A DNA stretch of 64,000 nt, taken from positions 5,401,501 to 5,465,500 of the forward strand of contig OY829544.1 of the NCBI GenBank assembly GCA_963691705.1. Direction: 5' to 3'. The translations under genes were made by a program, and so were the position numbers. Shown here in pieces: positions 1 to 11,999 of this stretch. Under the pieces are notes generated by a model. It did no database searches and was not told the DNA's origin. It saw only the letters and a list, made by a program, of their open reading frames with translations. The stretch is from Viola odorata. Taxonomy: Eukaryota > Streptophyta > Magnoliopsida > Malpighiales > Violaceae. Within the stretch, counting starts at the first letter, position 1; each line of letters starts with the position of its first letter.

Positions 1-297
1 CAAAGTGGTTTTTCAGCTTGAGACATTTTGCACCTTCCGCACCGTCAACCTTATTTTCTCTTCTTGGCAAAATTGGATGAAAGGTAAAGATCCCTTCTTC
101 CCCTACAACTCAGTTCAGATGATGCTTTCCTCTGCGTGGATTCATTCGTGGGGAGGGTAGAGTTCTTTAGCTAGCTGAGTTTTTGTCCGGATTGCTGGGT
201 TGTTTTCTCTCAGCCTTGGGCTTGTTTCCGGATTCTTGTTCTCTTCCTTGTCATGTTCTCATGACTTTAATAATAATTTTCACTACTTATTAAAAAA
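1..297 (+). mobile_element. LINE 3' end (non-LTR retrotransposon), cut by window edge
   Basis: The first ~160 bases translate (frame 2 onward) as a C-terminal LINE tail ending in Ser-Ala-Trp-Ile-His-Ser-Trp followed by Gly-Gly and a stop near 160, like the end of plant LINE ORF2 proteins seen elsewhere in this window. A T-rich 3' untranslated stretch follows and ends in TTATTAAAAAATAAAA, matching the tail of the LINE that ends at 34391. Most of the element lies outside the window. Confidence 0.55.
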
Positions 298-1467
298 TAA
301 AACATAATGTTCCTTTTGAGTTTTGTCAATATACTAAAATTATTCCAAAATTTTAAAATTAAGTTGGATATACAGTTATTTTAAAATTATTAGTAAGAGT
401 CCATCTATCTATATATATATATATATATAAAAGCCTATAAAATCTAAATTTAGATTAGTCAATTTTATGATCTGCAAATGCATTATCACAAAACACACAT
501 GCATGAGTACTATTGGAGCGCAATGTTACGATTGGATCTTTAATTAAATTTGTTATCTTAATAGCAATAAATTGACGGATCAGGCTATTTTCATAAATTC
601 GTACGTGTGAAAGAGAGTGCATGTCAAAACTCGACATCGGAGAACATGGCATAAGTCAATAACCCAACTGTACCATTTATTATGGGGAAGTATTATGTGG
701 TGTAGGGGATTAAGAGAAGAAAACAAAAATTATAAAAAAAAAACCCTTAATATCAGCCATGTTTGCTCTTCTTGTGAAAAAAAAAGGAAAAAAAAAGGAA
801 AAAAAGGAAAGTGACTTTCATTAATTAAAATCCCATGTCATTCAAAATTCAAAGATGGTGGATATGCCAAATATAATATGCATATAATTTCACCGTTCTA
901 TTATAAAAAATAAAGATACTACAGTTAATAGTTAGTTTGATGATTAATTTTAAATTAATTTATGGTCAATATTTATAATGGAAGAAAGTTCTGATATTCT
1001 TATTTAAAGGGAAATAAAAAGAAAAAGCAATCCTAAAGAACAATTTTCCAAAAGTGTCGGACGAGCGCGCAGTAAGGAACAGGTTTGAATTGGTCCACGT
1101 ATGGAATCAAAATGGAAATAATATTGTCTTCATTACTGGGCCTAAATAAATGGGCTTTTAGTTGTTTTCATGATTATGTCATACTAAACATGGTCCTTCG
1201 TGGGCTTGTTAATTTCATACGGATGGTGGTAATGGGCCTACCCTAATACATTGAATTCTACACCGATAAAAAGAAGAAGATAGCATTAAATTTGCCAACC
1301 GGCATGTAACACATTTATTGATTATTTATTGGTATTAAAATACCAATAAATTTTGAGTTCGAATTTTATATTTGCCTATATAAAAAAATAGAATGATTTT
1401 TTTTTTTATTGGCGATCAAATTTATCATAGAATAAAAGAGTCATATATATTCTCTCCTTTCATTTGG
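298..1467. other. AT-rich intergenic DNA, no gene seen
   Basis: No supported coding region. It holds a short (AT)n run near 411-430 and a purine-rich A/G run at about 776-810. Short open frames here have no recognisable domain. Confidence 0.6.
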
Positions 1468-2448
1468 TAACTCCCCCGTCAATCCGGGTCTGTAGGTCGG
1501 ACCCGACCTGGGACCCGGAAAAAATCGGGCCAGGACTGGTCCCGACCCGGAAAAAATACGGGACCAATTTTTGGTCCCTGTCCCGGCCCGAAAAAATGGC
1601 TCGTGTCCGAGACTGGACCCTGCTCGGTTTTTTTTTTTAAATTCAATTTGATCCTTTTTAATTGTCAGCTTTCAATTAAGTCCTCTTTCTTTCATAATCA
1701 TCAATTTTCAATTAGGTCCTTTCGTTAAAATTTAAACTGATGCTTATTTAGTTAATTAATTACTATAAATTATAACAATCAATGCTTTAAAAAAATAAAA
1801 AATCAATCAAACATTAAAAATTAAAATCAATCAAATTTAATTTAAAAAATGAGTCAAATGTAAGAAATATCATTCATACATTATGCATTAATGACATTAG
1901 CCACTTTCTTCTTTTGTTCATTATTAAAGCTCCCTTGTGACCGTTATTCAATTGAAAATAACCAAATTAAAATAATAAAAATAATAAATATACTAAATAT
2001 ACATGTCAGTTTAAAAAAAAAAAGGAAGAGTGCATTTAATAATTGCATGAAAATCAAAGAATTAAATTGAATTGGGAAATTGAATTGAATTGAATTGAAT
2101 TGGGAAATGGAAGGTAATAATTGTCATTCAATTCAATTCCTTGATTTTCATGCAATTAAATGACACCATCACTTCTTACCAAATCTACCTCCCCTAACCC
2201 ATTCCATTTCCTTTCACCCCCTCACGTTTTAATCTCCCTAAGCCCAAATCTAACTATTTTCTAACTTAGCAATAACATATTAGAAAATAAGAATTTAGGA
2301 CTTTTTTGTTTGTTTAGGGAAGGTGGTTGTTGGGTCTCGGGTCAGATCCGTAGACCCGACGGTCCCGAAAATTTTCGGGACTAATATTGGGACCCGACCT
2401 GGCCCGATTTCCAGGGTCTCGGGTCCCCGGGTCTAATTGACAGGTCTA
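1468..2448. mobile_element. Old hAT-like non-autonomous element
   Basis: Both ends carry clustered, mutually inverted CCCGACC/GGTCGGG-type subterminal repeats (about 1478-1625 and 2325-2440). The outer ends match as GTCAATCCGGGTC on the left and its near inverse GGGTCTAATTGAC on the right. The interior is AT-rich and non-coding. Inside it, 2032-2165 is a fold-back: the left arm GCATGAAAATCAA returns inverted at about 2140, with a short (TTGAA)n run between. The 8-bp target duplication is only partly recognisable, so the exact ends are uncertain. Confidence 0.5.
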
Positions 2449-3640
2449 ATTTTGTCCTTTCACCATGAAACAATATGGACATGTACTTTTCAGAACCGAA
2501 ACCACAAATTCTCCTGAATCTATCAGTTCAAAACTATAATGTTTGTACGAATCGACTCACTAAAAGGTAAAGTTATGAATGTTAATCCAACTATCATTTC
2601 CATCGTTGTTTGTTAGCATAAGTTAAATTAATATGATAGCTATATTATAATGGCGCATTTTGTTTTATTTACTAATTTAATGATGCGTTCTTAATTAAAG
2701 AAGGTGTGATTTATTCTTTAAAGAAAAGGAAAAAAGGGTGATTTTTAGTACAACTTGTCACAGGAAGATCTGCTGTCTATGGTTTAAATCCATACCGACA
2801 TGAAATTGGGCCCAGTAACGGGGACAACTATCTTTTGATAGTTTCACACTTGAAATGACAAGCCAACACCTTCAGCCCATTAACGAAAATCAATATCCGT
2901 TAAACGTTTTTTTATTTTTTTCATTTTAAAAAAACCAGTTAAGCAGGGCTGGTCGTCGGCCAGTCTGGACGTGCATCAAAAGGTCAGCCAAGACATAGTA
3001 CCTCTTCTTATTCATCTCCCCGCATTTTAAAATTTTAGGCTCGGCACATATACCTATATCATACATATATACTAATTCTTATTTAGTTCTTACTACACAA
3101 AATTTGATAAGTAATGTTAGAGATACTAATACTTTTGCTAATTTTTTATACTAAAAGTACACGTGGTAAGCCCCAATTATATTTTGACAGATCAATTAGT
3201 ACAATTTTATTAATAAAATAGTTAGTATTCTAAACATTATTCAAATTTGACATATTCTGAATTTTAATGATTAGTTTTATGCAACATGTTCTTTTCTTTT
3301 TTTTAGCCAAGATACATGATTTTCAAATCTCACTAGCTTAAAGAATAAAATTCCATATTATGAAGGGGATGGAATAATGTTTTGAATATATCTATATATA
3401 AAAATGAAGGGACTACAAATAAAAAACTTTATAACGTCGCGTTTAAGACCACATTTGAGATTCTGTTTGGTTAGGGAAAAAAATAACATTTAAGGCTCAT
3501 GGCTATAGAGATTGGGTCTAGGCATTAAAAAAATAGGCTCATATAAAGCCCTGCCTAATCAAATTTTACCCGGGTTTTGAAATTTTGAGCCCGATGTTTA
3601 CCCATCTGTTTAGTAGGTTTACACCATATTAGAGTTATAA
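2449..3640. other. AT-rich intergenic DNA with faint repeat remnants
   Basis: No coding region supported. The stretch 3480-3610 has CCCGGGTTT/GAGCCCG words like the subterminal repeats of the hAT-type elements nearby, but no clear ends. Confidence 0.5.
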
Positions 3641-3797
3641 TTAATCAAAATCATCATTATGAACTTCAAGAACTTTAAAAGAAAAACAACTTAATCAAAA
3701 TTATCATTATGAACTTCAAGAACTTTAAAAGAAAAAAAACACTAATCAAAATCATCATTAATTATGAACTTCAAGAACTTTATAAGAAAAAAAACTT
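3641..3797. repeat. Tandem repeat, ~50 bp x 3
   Basis: Three consecutive copies (3641-3690, 3691-3741, 3742-3797) of a unit built around TAATCAAAATCATCATTAT and GAACTTCAAGAACTTTA, ending in an A-rich run. Copies differ by a few substitutions and small indels. Non-coding. Confidence 0.85.
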
Positions 3798-3901
3798 CTT
3801 AAGTTCTTAGCCCAGCGCCTGTTAAAAAAAGAAGTTAGGCTAAGATATTTTTTCTTTTAAAATTTTGGGTTTAAACTTTAAGATTAAAATACGAGTTTGA
3901 A

Positions 3902-4246
3902 TAAAGAGAGTAAAAATTCTTGAATCAGTGATCAGAACATAAGAACACAGCCTGCTCATGCTCTTACTGGGAATTTTCTTTTAACTGTTTTTAATCTTGA
4001 CCACCTGTCTTGGCCAAGCCTCCGCCAAGACATATTTTCCAATTTTTTTTTTTTTTTTTTACAGTTTCATTTCCAGCAACCACCAAATTCAGTGATGAGG
4101 AAGTCAACCCAACCGGTTATCAAAGGAATCCACATCTCACCAACAGAGTCTCTGCGGACGATCCTCTTACCACTATCTACAAGTCCCTTGTGGATATTTT
4201 TAAGTTGTAATTTATAACTATTTTTTATACTCCCGACAGTCAATCA
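3902..4246 (+). mobile_element. Family-B LTR, distal segment (inverted part of split solo LTR)
   Basis: This segment matches the last ~340 bases of the family-B LTR copies at 13461-23958 and (reverse complement) 45354-46777. Shared landmarks are ATCAGAACATAAGAA..., TGTCTTGGCCAAGCC, AGTGATGAGGAAGTCAACC, GACGATCCTCTTACCAC and the terminal TCAATCA. It stops where the oppositely oriented segment at 5700-6856 begins in the reference copies, so both probably come from one LTR. It is followed by AAGGG, close to the AAAGG (reverse of CCTTT) that flanks the other segment. Confidence 0.7.
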
Positions 4247-4539
4247 AAGGGCATGATTAAAACAATTTTGACCTAGATAACAAGGAAAAACAACATTAAG
4301 GATTCAGAAAATAAACCCCAAGATCTTACAATGTTTGCTCAACACGCTAGATAGTCCAAAGTCCTACAAACTTCGGTAACTGTTGTGTGTTGGTAGCGAC
4401 GACTGCGAGAGACGAAGAGAGAGTTGTGAGAGAGACAGAGAGAGTGGTTTTGTTACTGTAATGGTCTACCCTAATGACCTTCCTATTGGATTTATTGTCA
4501 AAATGGCGTCGACACCGTTTTGGTATAAAAAAATATATT
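4247..4539. other. Intergenic DNA
   Basis: Nothing recognised. It contains a GAGAGA-rich patch near 4405-4445. Confidence 0.5.
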
Positions 4540-4547
4540 ATATATTG

Positions 4548-5382
4548 TAGGGTCGGGCAAGTATTTTTGAATTTTTTATTACGGGTATTTCGAATTGAGC
4601 AAAAACTTTCCCGATCCCGTACTGCACATATCAACTATCCGATCCTTTTCTGAAATTTTTTCGAGTTCAGAAATCGGGTATCCGAAATAATCACCCAACA
4701 AGTTGTATGAACATATAATGCACAAAATTACAGCAAATGAATCGATGGAGAGTACAGTAATTTATGCCTTGTTATAAACAGAAAGAAATAGATGACGATG
4801 ATGATCAATAAGAGTATGCAAGAATGAGGGAGAAATCACTCTTCTCCTATGCTTGTGTGGTTGCCGAGAGAGAGGTAGAGAATCGGTGATGGTGAAAATA
4901 AGAGCGAGAGATGGTGATTCGGTGGTGAGGGAAATGGATGGTGCTACGATGATAGTGATTTGGTGGTGAGGGAAAGGGATGGTGCGGTGGTGAAGAGAGA
5001 GCGATGATGGTTGGCGGCGGTGGATGGTGGCCGAAAGGTGGTGATACGGTGAGGGTGAAGGCGGTGGGAGATGACGATTGAGGCGGCGGGAGATGGTGAT
5101 TGAGGTGGTGATGCGGTGAGGGTGAGGGTGAGGGATTGAGAGTGGTGATGATTTGAGGGAAGGACTTAAAAGGATAAGGTTAGGTGAGAATTTTAATAAA
5201 GGGAGAAAATTTCGGATACCCGAAATTTTCTCACTAGATCCCGTTCCATTCTGAAATTAATTTCAGGTATTACCTTTCCGATCTGAAATTTCCGATACAT
5301 GAAATTTTTGATCCAAAATTTTAAAAAAAAAACTCGGGACGGAAAATCAAAATTTTTGGTACAGAAAATTTTCCCACCCCTA
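4548..5382. mobile_element. Non-autonomous hAT element with perfect 8-bp TSD
   Basis: The 835-bp element begins TAGGGTCGGG and ends CACCCCTA. It is flanked on both sides by the identical octamer ATATATTG (4540-4547 and 5383-5390), the target-duplication length of hAT transposons. Subterminal regions are rich in GAAATTTTC/TTCGGGTAT palindromic words. The middle (about 4780-5165) differs in composition: it is purine-rich on this strand, with GGTGGTGA/GGCGGTGG words, so its complement looks like the CT-rich 5' end of a plant gene. No transposase is present; it would be mobilised in trans. Confidence 0.85.
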
Positions 5383-5699
5383 ATATATTGAATATATATA
5401 TTGCGGGTATTTAGTGCGGGTAAACACTATCCATACTCAGATCCATACCCGCACTTATACCCGCAAAATACCCAAAATATGTAAGTAATATCCACCCACA
5501 ATTGCGGGTATTGGGCAGATATTTATATTCACAAGAGGAATTACCATCTTTATAAATCATACCAGAAAATTATGAATTGGCCAAAATCTATAGGTGTATG
5601 GCCGATTTTGCTTGATCATTAGAGACACATTGCGAGGTGAGACAACAAATCGTGGCATAACCTTGTTTGTATTTTGAATATTAATAGTTGTATGACACA

Positions 5700-6856
5700 A
5701 ATTTTTTCTTTTTAATCTTTTTAATAAGTTGCTATAGATTGGGAGGAACTCCTTTCTAATCCTACTTTCCTCCTCTTGAAATCACTTGGCGGATACTCCC
5801 TCTCCTAGTGATCCTAATCAGTGGACACCTTCCTAGTTAAAGGATTTATCCAGTTGATTGCTGGCTTAAAGGACTGCGTCTCCTCAATGGCATAGGGAAA
5901 GACAGTGTCTAGTTCACGCTACTCCCAGTCGGGGCCCTAGAGTGTCAACCTGGTCTGAACTATACACTTCAATGCTCACTAACATTTGCAAGATTAGCCG
6001 TCTACTTAGGCCTTTCTAGTTTCAACTCGTCTCCTTCAAGACTGACTACAAATTCTTCATTAACCCTGAGAGTGATCAGGTCTTGGGATTAATGGGAACC
6101 AGTTTGTTAAAACAGAGATTGATAGGATTACGAATGGGGAGGTTATGAAGAATATTTTGATGTCACGAATATAAGAATCGGCTCACTCAACCCTTACCAA
6201 GAATTATTGGTTTAGCTACTAAACATTGTCATGGATAGAAAAATAATAATGAATTGATGGAAAATGGAAATTAAATCTCTATATTCCCTACTGGAATTTA
6301 TAGAGCAAAAGTATTTTTGTGAACAAGGAAGGAGATGGAGTCGAGAGAGTCCTCTCAAAAAAAAGTCTCCTGCAGCTTAAAATATGTTGCCCCTAAAATC
6401 CTATCTCGACTCCAACTCTTTCAAATTAAAACTAATTATCACAAATTCAATTTGTTCAAATCCTAAATTTGAAATGAAAATAAGATAAGATAAGTGATTG
6501 TTTGTTCAAATGAGGATAATCCACTTAAGAATTTGATCTTGCAACACGTTATCTCTTCCACAATCGTTTCTAGCTGTCAATCCAATCTTTTAGTTCAAAT
6601 CTTGTGGCTCCTTGTACAACACGTTTCTAGCTTTGACAATCTTAGCAATCTTGGCTAAGTCTGCTGTCTGTCTTGGCCAAGATTGCGGCCAAGACTGCTG
6701 ATTATCTGATTTTTACTCCAGAGATAGCTTTTCTCCATTGTTTCTGTCTCCAAGCAGTTTTTGTAAAAGTGGAGAGAATTGGTACAAATCAATAGCCTTA
6801 CTGTCCAAATTAAAGATATTTAAAAGGTAAAAACACAAGAAATAAATGGTCAATCA
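5700..6856 (-). mobile_element. Family-B LTR, proximal segment (rest of split solo LTR)
   Basis: In the minus direction this matches the first ~1.1 kb of the family-B LTR. It starts TGATTGACC at 6856 and runs through the TGTCTTGGCCAAG block, the lysine-like AAGATAAG block and the GGCCTAAGTAGACGG block. It lacks the last ~340 bases, which are found at 3902-4246 in opposite orientation. The flanking CCTTT (6857-6861) is AAAGG in the element's own orientation. No protein is encoded. Confidence 0.7.
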
Positions 6857-7257
6857 CCTTTAATGGTTAATGATATAGCTTTTGAGTTTGACCCCATAAG
6901 AATATGTTTTTTTCTTTATCATTTTCCTTGTAAAAATAACTCATGCCTAGTTGATATTATTTTTTACTTTTATTATCTTTAGATTTTGTTGGTGTGGGGA
7001 CATAGTTGGTTAGTTTTATTGTGCAATTGGTGCAAGATGATTTAGTGAAGGTGAATTGTTACTTAATTACTGCAAGAGCAATATCAAAGATGGAAAACTT
7101 GGAACTTGGTGATCAACCCACCCTCCATGGTTAAGTTTTTACCGTCATGGCTAAAACTAAATAGTCAATCTAAATTTTGTTTATTACCCTCTTTTGACTA
7201 TTAACGTTTCCAAAAAATAACCAATCTATCTTAAATATTGACTGAATATGATAGCTT
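6857..7257. other. AT-rich DNA between LTR remnant and hAT transposase fragment
   Basis: No open frame or repeat recognised; it may be decayed hAT coding sequence upstream of the surviving fragment. Confidence 0.4.
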
Positions 7258-7563
7258 TATTTAGAGGAGCGTGTCTTGCCAAGAACAGAAAATTTTGACA
7301 TTCTTGTATGGTGGAAGGTGCAAGGAGTTAAGTACCCGACTTTAAAGGCAATTGCTCGTGATATTCTAGCTATTCCAGTGTCCATTATTGCATCTAAGTC
7401 TGCATTTAGCACAAGTGGTAGAGTGATCAGCCCACATTGTAACAAACTTCATACAAGAACCATTGAAGCTTTAATGTGTACTTGTAGTTGGTTGTGGGCA
7501 GCTGAACATACATGTACAATAATAAACATAACTTTATTTTTTCAGTTTTGTACTTACACATAA
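7258..7563 (+). pseudogene. hAT transposase C-terminal (dimerisation) fragment
   Basis: The frame beginning at 7258 reads Tyr-Leu-Glu-Glu-Arg-Val-Leu-Pro-Arg-Thr, then FDILVWWK, YPTLKAIARDILAIPVS, SAFSTSGRVISP and EALMC..WLW. This is the signature order of the hAT-family C-terminal dimerisation domain in plant zinc-finger BED / RICESLEEPER-like transposases. The N-terminal BED finger and the catalytic RNase-H-like core are absent upstream, so this is a relic and not an active transposase. A short D/E-rich tail at about 7615-7667 may be a displaced last exon. A domesticated gene seems unlikely given the missing start and core. Confidence 0.8.
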
Positions 7564-8152
7564 GCAATAAAGCATCTTATTTATTTATGTGCTTACATTC
7601 TTAAGTGGTGGTGCCGCATGTCTAGATTATCATGACACTAACACTGAAGATGATGATGGTAAATAAATTCAAGTTATCTTATTAATAAATTAACAAATAG
7701 TTCTCTTTTTATTATATTTATGTTAAGTGGTTTTTTTGGGTACCATGTAGCTTCTACAGTTGATGACTAAATGGGAGAAGATCTTACTTTTCATCAAGGA
7801 TTAATAGGGCTGTTAAATTGCAAGCCGGAGTTGCTATTTTTTTTTTTAAAATTGTATTTTCGTATGAACTATTATGGCTTTGTTGGATTATTATGGATTA
7901 TCATGTTGGATTAGTGTATCGTATTATTGTGTGGTATTGTTATTAAATTTGATTGATTTTTTTATGTATTAATTTGATTGAAATTTGAAATTCAACCAAA
8001 TTTGCGGGTATTCGTGGGTACAATTACTCTTCCTTTACCCGCTCCATATGGATGCGGGTGTGGGTATGGATTACCCGCAAATTTACGGGGGCGAGTATGA
8101 AATTTGCGGGTGCGGATATGAATAGTGCTTACCCGCCCCATTGTCATCCCTA

Positions 8153-8707
8153 CTGATTTATAGATAGTATAGTATAGTTTGGTACATGAACTCATTCTTT
8201 TTTTTTATCAAATTTACTATTATACACTATTTTTGTCAATTTACTACCTTTACTCATTAGCTTGATTTAATTTGGTAACTTTTACATAAGTGTTACTATT
8301 TTCATTCAAATATAGTTGTCGTAAAAGCTAATAAAATAAGTACCAGTGACAGAACCTGGAATTTTTTGTGGGGGTAAATATTAAACTTTAAGGATTATTT
8401 AAGAATTCAAAATTCTAAGAAGGAAATATGAAAAATTAAAGTTAAAATAATAGAACTTTAACAACTATTGTGGAAGGATTTAAAATTATAGGAAGTAAAT
8501 ATTAATGATTAAAGGCAAAAACAAACAGAACTTTAAGAACATTATAGGAGAATCAAAACTTTTGGGGTGACATAAAAGACTAATGTAAAAAAAACGAACA
8601 AAAAACCACTTTTACAATATCGATATTCGAATGGATGGAGTAAATTTTTATTCTTATATGTATCACCTAATTGTAATAAAACCTTTGAGATTCTTTTCGT
8701 CGTCGCA
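8153..8707. other. AT-rich intergenic DNA with old repeat end
   Basis: At 8345-8400 the words AGTGACAGAACCTGGAATTTTTTGTGGGGG resemble the degenerate end of a common plant DNA-transposon relic, split here for length. Nothing codes for a recognised protein. Confidence 0.35.
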
Positions 8708-9091
8708 TCAAGACAATATAGTCGTCGGCGTCAACTCTCCTTTCATTGTAATGATTCCTTTGGGAATCATATAAAACAAGAAATTAGTAGCAAATGGGAA
8801 GGAAAAATGAAGGATGACTGTTTGATGGCTCCACACGGTGTGATAATTATAATATAGTAGGAAAGGAAAATTAGGGAGTAATTGACAAATGTGTTTAGAG
8901 TGGTGTGATGTTTTTCGGTTTATTGCATGATTTTTTTTTTCAAAATTTGCGGTGTCATGATAGCGAGCAGCTGCTTCTAGGCTTGGCCGTGATTCTCCAT
9001 TCTCCAGCAGATGAAAGAAGGACAGGATTCCATTTCCAATGAGGTTGAGAAGTGAAACATGGTCCATAAATTCACCCTCACAACCAAACAT
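8708..9091 (-). pseudogene. Unidentified open frame, possible gene fragment
   Basis: A 127-codon open frame begins MFGCEGEFMDHVSLLNLIGN. Its first ~50 residues (ending ...ARYHDTANF) look more protein-like than the A-, H- and F-rich remainder. I do not recognise the family. No TATA box or intron structure supports it as a live gene. It may be the first exon or a captured piece of an old gene, or chance. Confidence 0.2.
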
Positions 9092-9924
9092 TAGTCAAAT
9101 ATATACGTCGAGTTGGTGTTCCCATTGAAACGAAGCTCATGCAGTTTTTACAAAAATATCTAATTCCATTAGATATCAACTTTTTTTATATTTAGTTTGG
9201 GTAGTATTAGAAATACTATTGTTTTAAGTAACTTTTATTTTATTTTTTAATTTAAATAAAAATAAAAATATAATATAATTAGGAAGGAATAAACCCTTAT
9301 CATATCTTGACATATCAACTAGTACAACTTTATTAGTAAAATAGTTAATATTCAAAGCATTATTCATTTAGTTTTTATTTATCTTGTTTTTACGATGGGA
9401 CTTTGGTTCGCGCATACACTAATATTTATATACATATTTTTCAATAAAAGCCCATAATTTCTCCTAATGGAATGACTGTGGCGGAACTTGAGTTTGAATC
9501 TTTACTAATACCTTAATTACGAGCAAAACAAGCAATGATTTACATGCCCATTGATATGTATTTTTATTTTAATCTTATAAAGTGCATCTTTTAGATTTTT
9601 ATGAGTTAAACATAATTAATATTCCACCCGTTTCAATTTAAATGACTTCTTTGGTATTTCACACAATCCAAAATAATCACTCTTCACACCTTTTAGGTTT
9701 ATATTTAACACTGATACCATTCTTGTCTTATTTTAATTTACTAGTATATTTTATTACACACACAAATTAGGTTAATACATCCCACGGTCCCAAATGGTTG
9801 CCATTTTATTTAATCAGTCCCAAATATTTTTTTCTATTTTTATCGGTCTCAAACATTTTATCTGTTAGTTCAATATAGTTCCAACTGTAAAAAAAAAATG
9901 TTAACTAAAAAAAACCCCGTTAGA
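9092..9924. other. AT-rich intergenic DNA
   Basis: No gene seen. The block CACCTTTTAGGTTTATATTTAA at about 9688-9709, with ATTTACTA(G)TATATTTTATTAC downstream (9738-9758), recurs at 12073-12121, on the other side of the LINE at 9925-11999. A short repeat therefore exists on both flanks. Confidence 0.45.
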
Positions 9925-11999
9925 TTTTTTTTTTGAATAAGCAAAAGACTTTATTAGCACCATCAGGAAGATGGAGACAAGAAAGGAGAAGAAGGAATAT
10001 ACAAGTGTGACGCTCCCTCAACAGAGGAAGCGACTAAGCATAACAAAAAGAAAGAACAAACCCTCTCTATTGGCACACAACAGACCTGGACTACCGACCA
10101 ACACTACCCCAAGTCCAGAGCCATGTAGACGATAGAAGCATCGTTCCCAAGCTGTAAGGAAACGTAGAATCTCTGCTCCTCAACCACCGAAACCAAAGCG
10201 AGAAGGAGTAATTGACAACGCGTCTCGTACAAGGAATAACGTTATGAAAAAACACCTTATTTCTCTATAGCCAGAGACTCCACACCACTGTATAAAATAA
10301 AACTCGCCACATCCCCCTCACCTGGTCCCCCCTACTCGGAGCTAGACTATCCCACAAGCTCCATAGATCCCCAACTCTCCTAGGACAACACCAAGTCGTA
10401 CCCAGCCATTGGATCACTGCGTCCTAACACCTCGCTGTCGTACTGCAATGGAGCAAAATATGCTGGACAGTTTCTCCTTGACCGTCACACATAGGACATA
10501 CGTTGTCCTCGTCATCAATCATGTTGCACTTCCAGAGGAATTCCCTAGTCACCAAACGGTCACGCAATGCCAACCAGAGGAAAAACTCAACTCTATATGG
10601 GACTAAGTTGGACCAACACGACTTCAACTCAGGCATGGACGGATAACGCAGCTTATCAACACCCCTGCACCATGACCCAACCGTAAAGTCCCTAGTGGTA
10701 TTTAACTACCACTTCACCCTATCACCACGTTGTTGTATGGTTAACTTCGGAAGTTGCGTTATCAAGCAAGCCCACCCGAAAAGCTCACGACGCCACTGAT
10801 TATTTTAGAGCCACCGACCCTTATGCCAACTACCATGATCTGAGATACACCCTTGATTATTAACCGAAAGACTGTATAACCTTGGGTGAGCCAAAGCCAA
10901 AGGTGTCCTATTATGCCAAGGATCCCACCAAAAGGACATATTCTGACCATCCCCAATAATAATCTCTAAATGCCTACCCCAAAAATCAAACCAATCCCCT
11001 CCCCTCGCAAATAGCCGAACTATATCACGTCATACCTAGGAGTAACTTGTCCCTTTTGCACTCCACAAATCCCCAACGCCATGGAAATTGTATTGTCTCC
11101 TAACTATATCAGCCCAAACTTTCCTGCTCCCTCTGCAAAGCTCCCACACCCACTTGAATAAATAAGTTGCATTCTGAGTCTCAAGATTGCCGATTCCCAA
11201 ACCTCCAAGCTCCGTCGAGCGGGTAACATCTTCCTATTTAACTTTTACCAAACCGCACTTGGAATTATCACCATTCCACATGAACCGCCGCATAATTCCT
11301 TCACATTGGCGACAAACACATTTAGGCATATAATAAATCGACATATTATAAATTGGAAGACTTGATACTGTAGCCTTAATCAACGTCACCCTACCACCTA
11401 CAGACAGGAGATGTCCTTTCCATGTGGTGAGCTTACCCCTCATCTTATGGACGAGAAACTGCCAGCTAGATTTTCTCCTTGGATTAAACCCCACAAAGGA
11501 GCCCAAGGACTTAAAGGGCAACTCCTCATACTTACAGCCTGCTCTTCTGGCTAAGCAACCCCCAACCTGATCACATAAATTTATGCCAACAAGCGAACTT
11601 TTATGAAAGTTGACTCGGAGCCCTGAAAAATTCTCGAACCAACGAAGAGTCACTTTCACAACTTGTATCTCGCGCTCATCATTATTAACAAAAATAAGGG
11701 TATCATCCGCAAACTGAAGATGCGTTGGTTTCACCCTACTTGGTCGTTCCCCACTCCACTTAACAACCCCCCACATTTTTAGCACGGACCAGAAGGCGAT
11801 GCAATCCTTCCACGACAATATTAAAGAGAAAATGGGACATCGAACACCCCTGCCGAAGACCACGACCAACCTCGAACTGACCTGAAGGTGAACCATTTAT
11901 CAAAACAGAGACTCTAGTCGTGCTGAGACATTGCATTATCCACCCCCTCCATCGTTCCCCAAAACCCATTAGACGCATTACATCATCCAAATACCCACC
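9925..11999 (-). mobile_element. 5'-truncated LINE: reverse transcriptase second half and zinc-binding C-terminus
   Basis: Read on the minus strand it begins inside the RT palm (GYLDDVMRLMGFG), continues through INGSPSGQF..GRGLRQG, the catalytic box FADDTLIFVNN near 11700, the thumb region, and the zinc-binding C-terminal domain CPMCDGQGETVQHILLHC near 10450-10510. It ends in a poly(T) run at 9925, which is the poly(A) tail. Several frameshifts and stops break it. It starts abruptly at 11999 in the middle of RT, as expected for incomplete target-primed reverse transcription. It belongs to the same LINE family as the 22962-23879 copy. No clear target duplication was found. Confidence 0.9.

Larger units (their letters stand above)
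5391..8152. mobile_element. Decayed hAT element carrying a transposase remnant
   Basis: The right end (about 7990-8152) has many inverted GCGGGTA/TACCCGC words and ends CCCCATTGTCATCCCTA, the complement of a TAGGGATGACAATGGGG hAT terminal repeat. Matching GCGGGTA words occur at 5405-5525. A hAT transposase fragment (7258-7563) lies between. The stretch 5700-6856 is unrelated family-B LTR sequence, so the hAT element is interrupted or rearranged and its left terminus is not identified. It may be two separate remnants. Confidence 0.45.
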
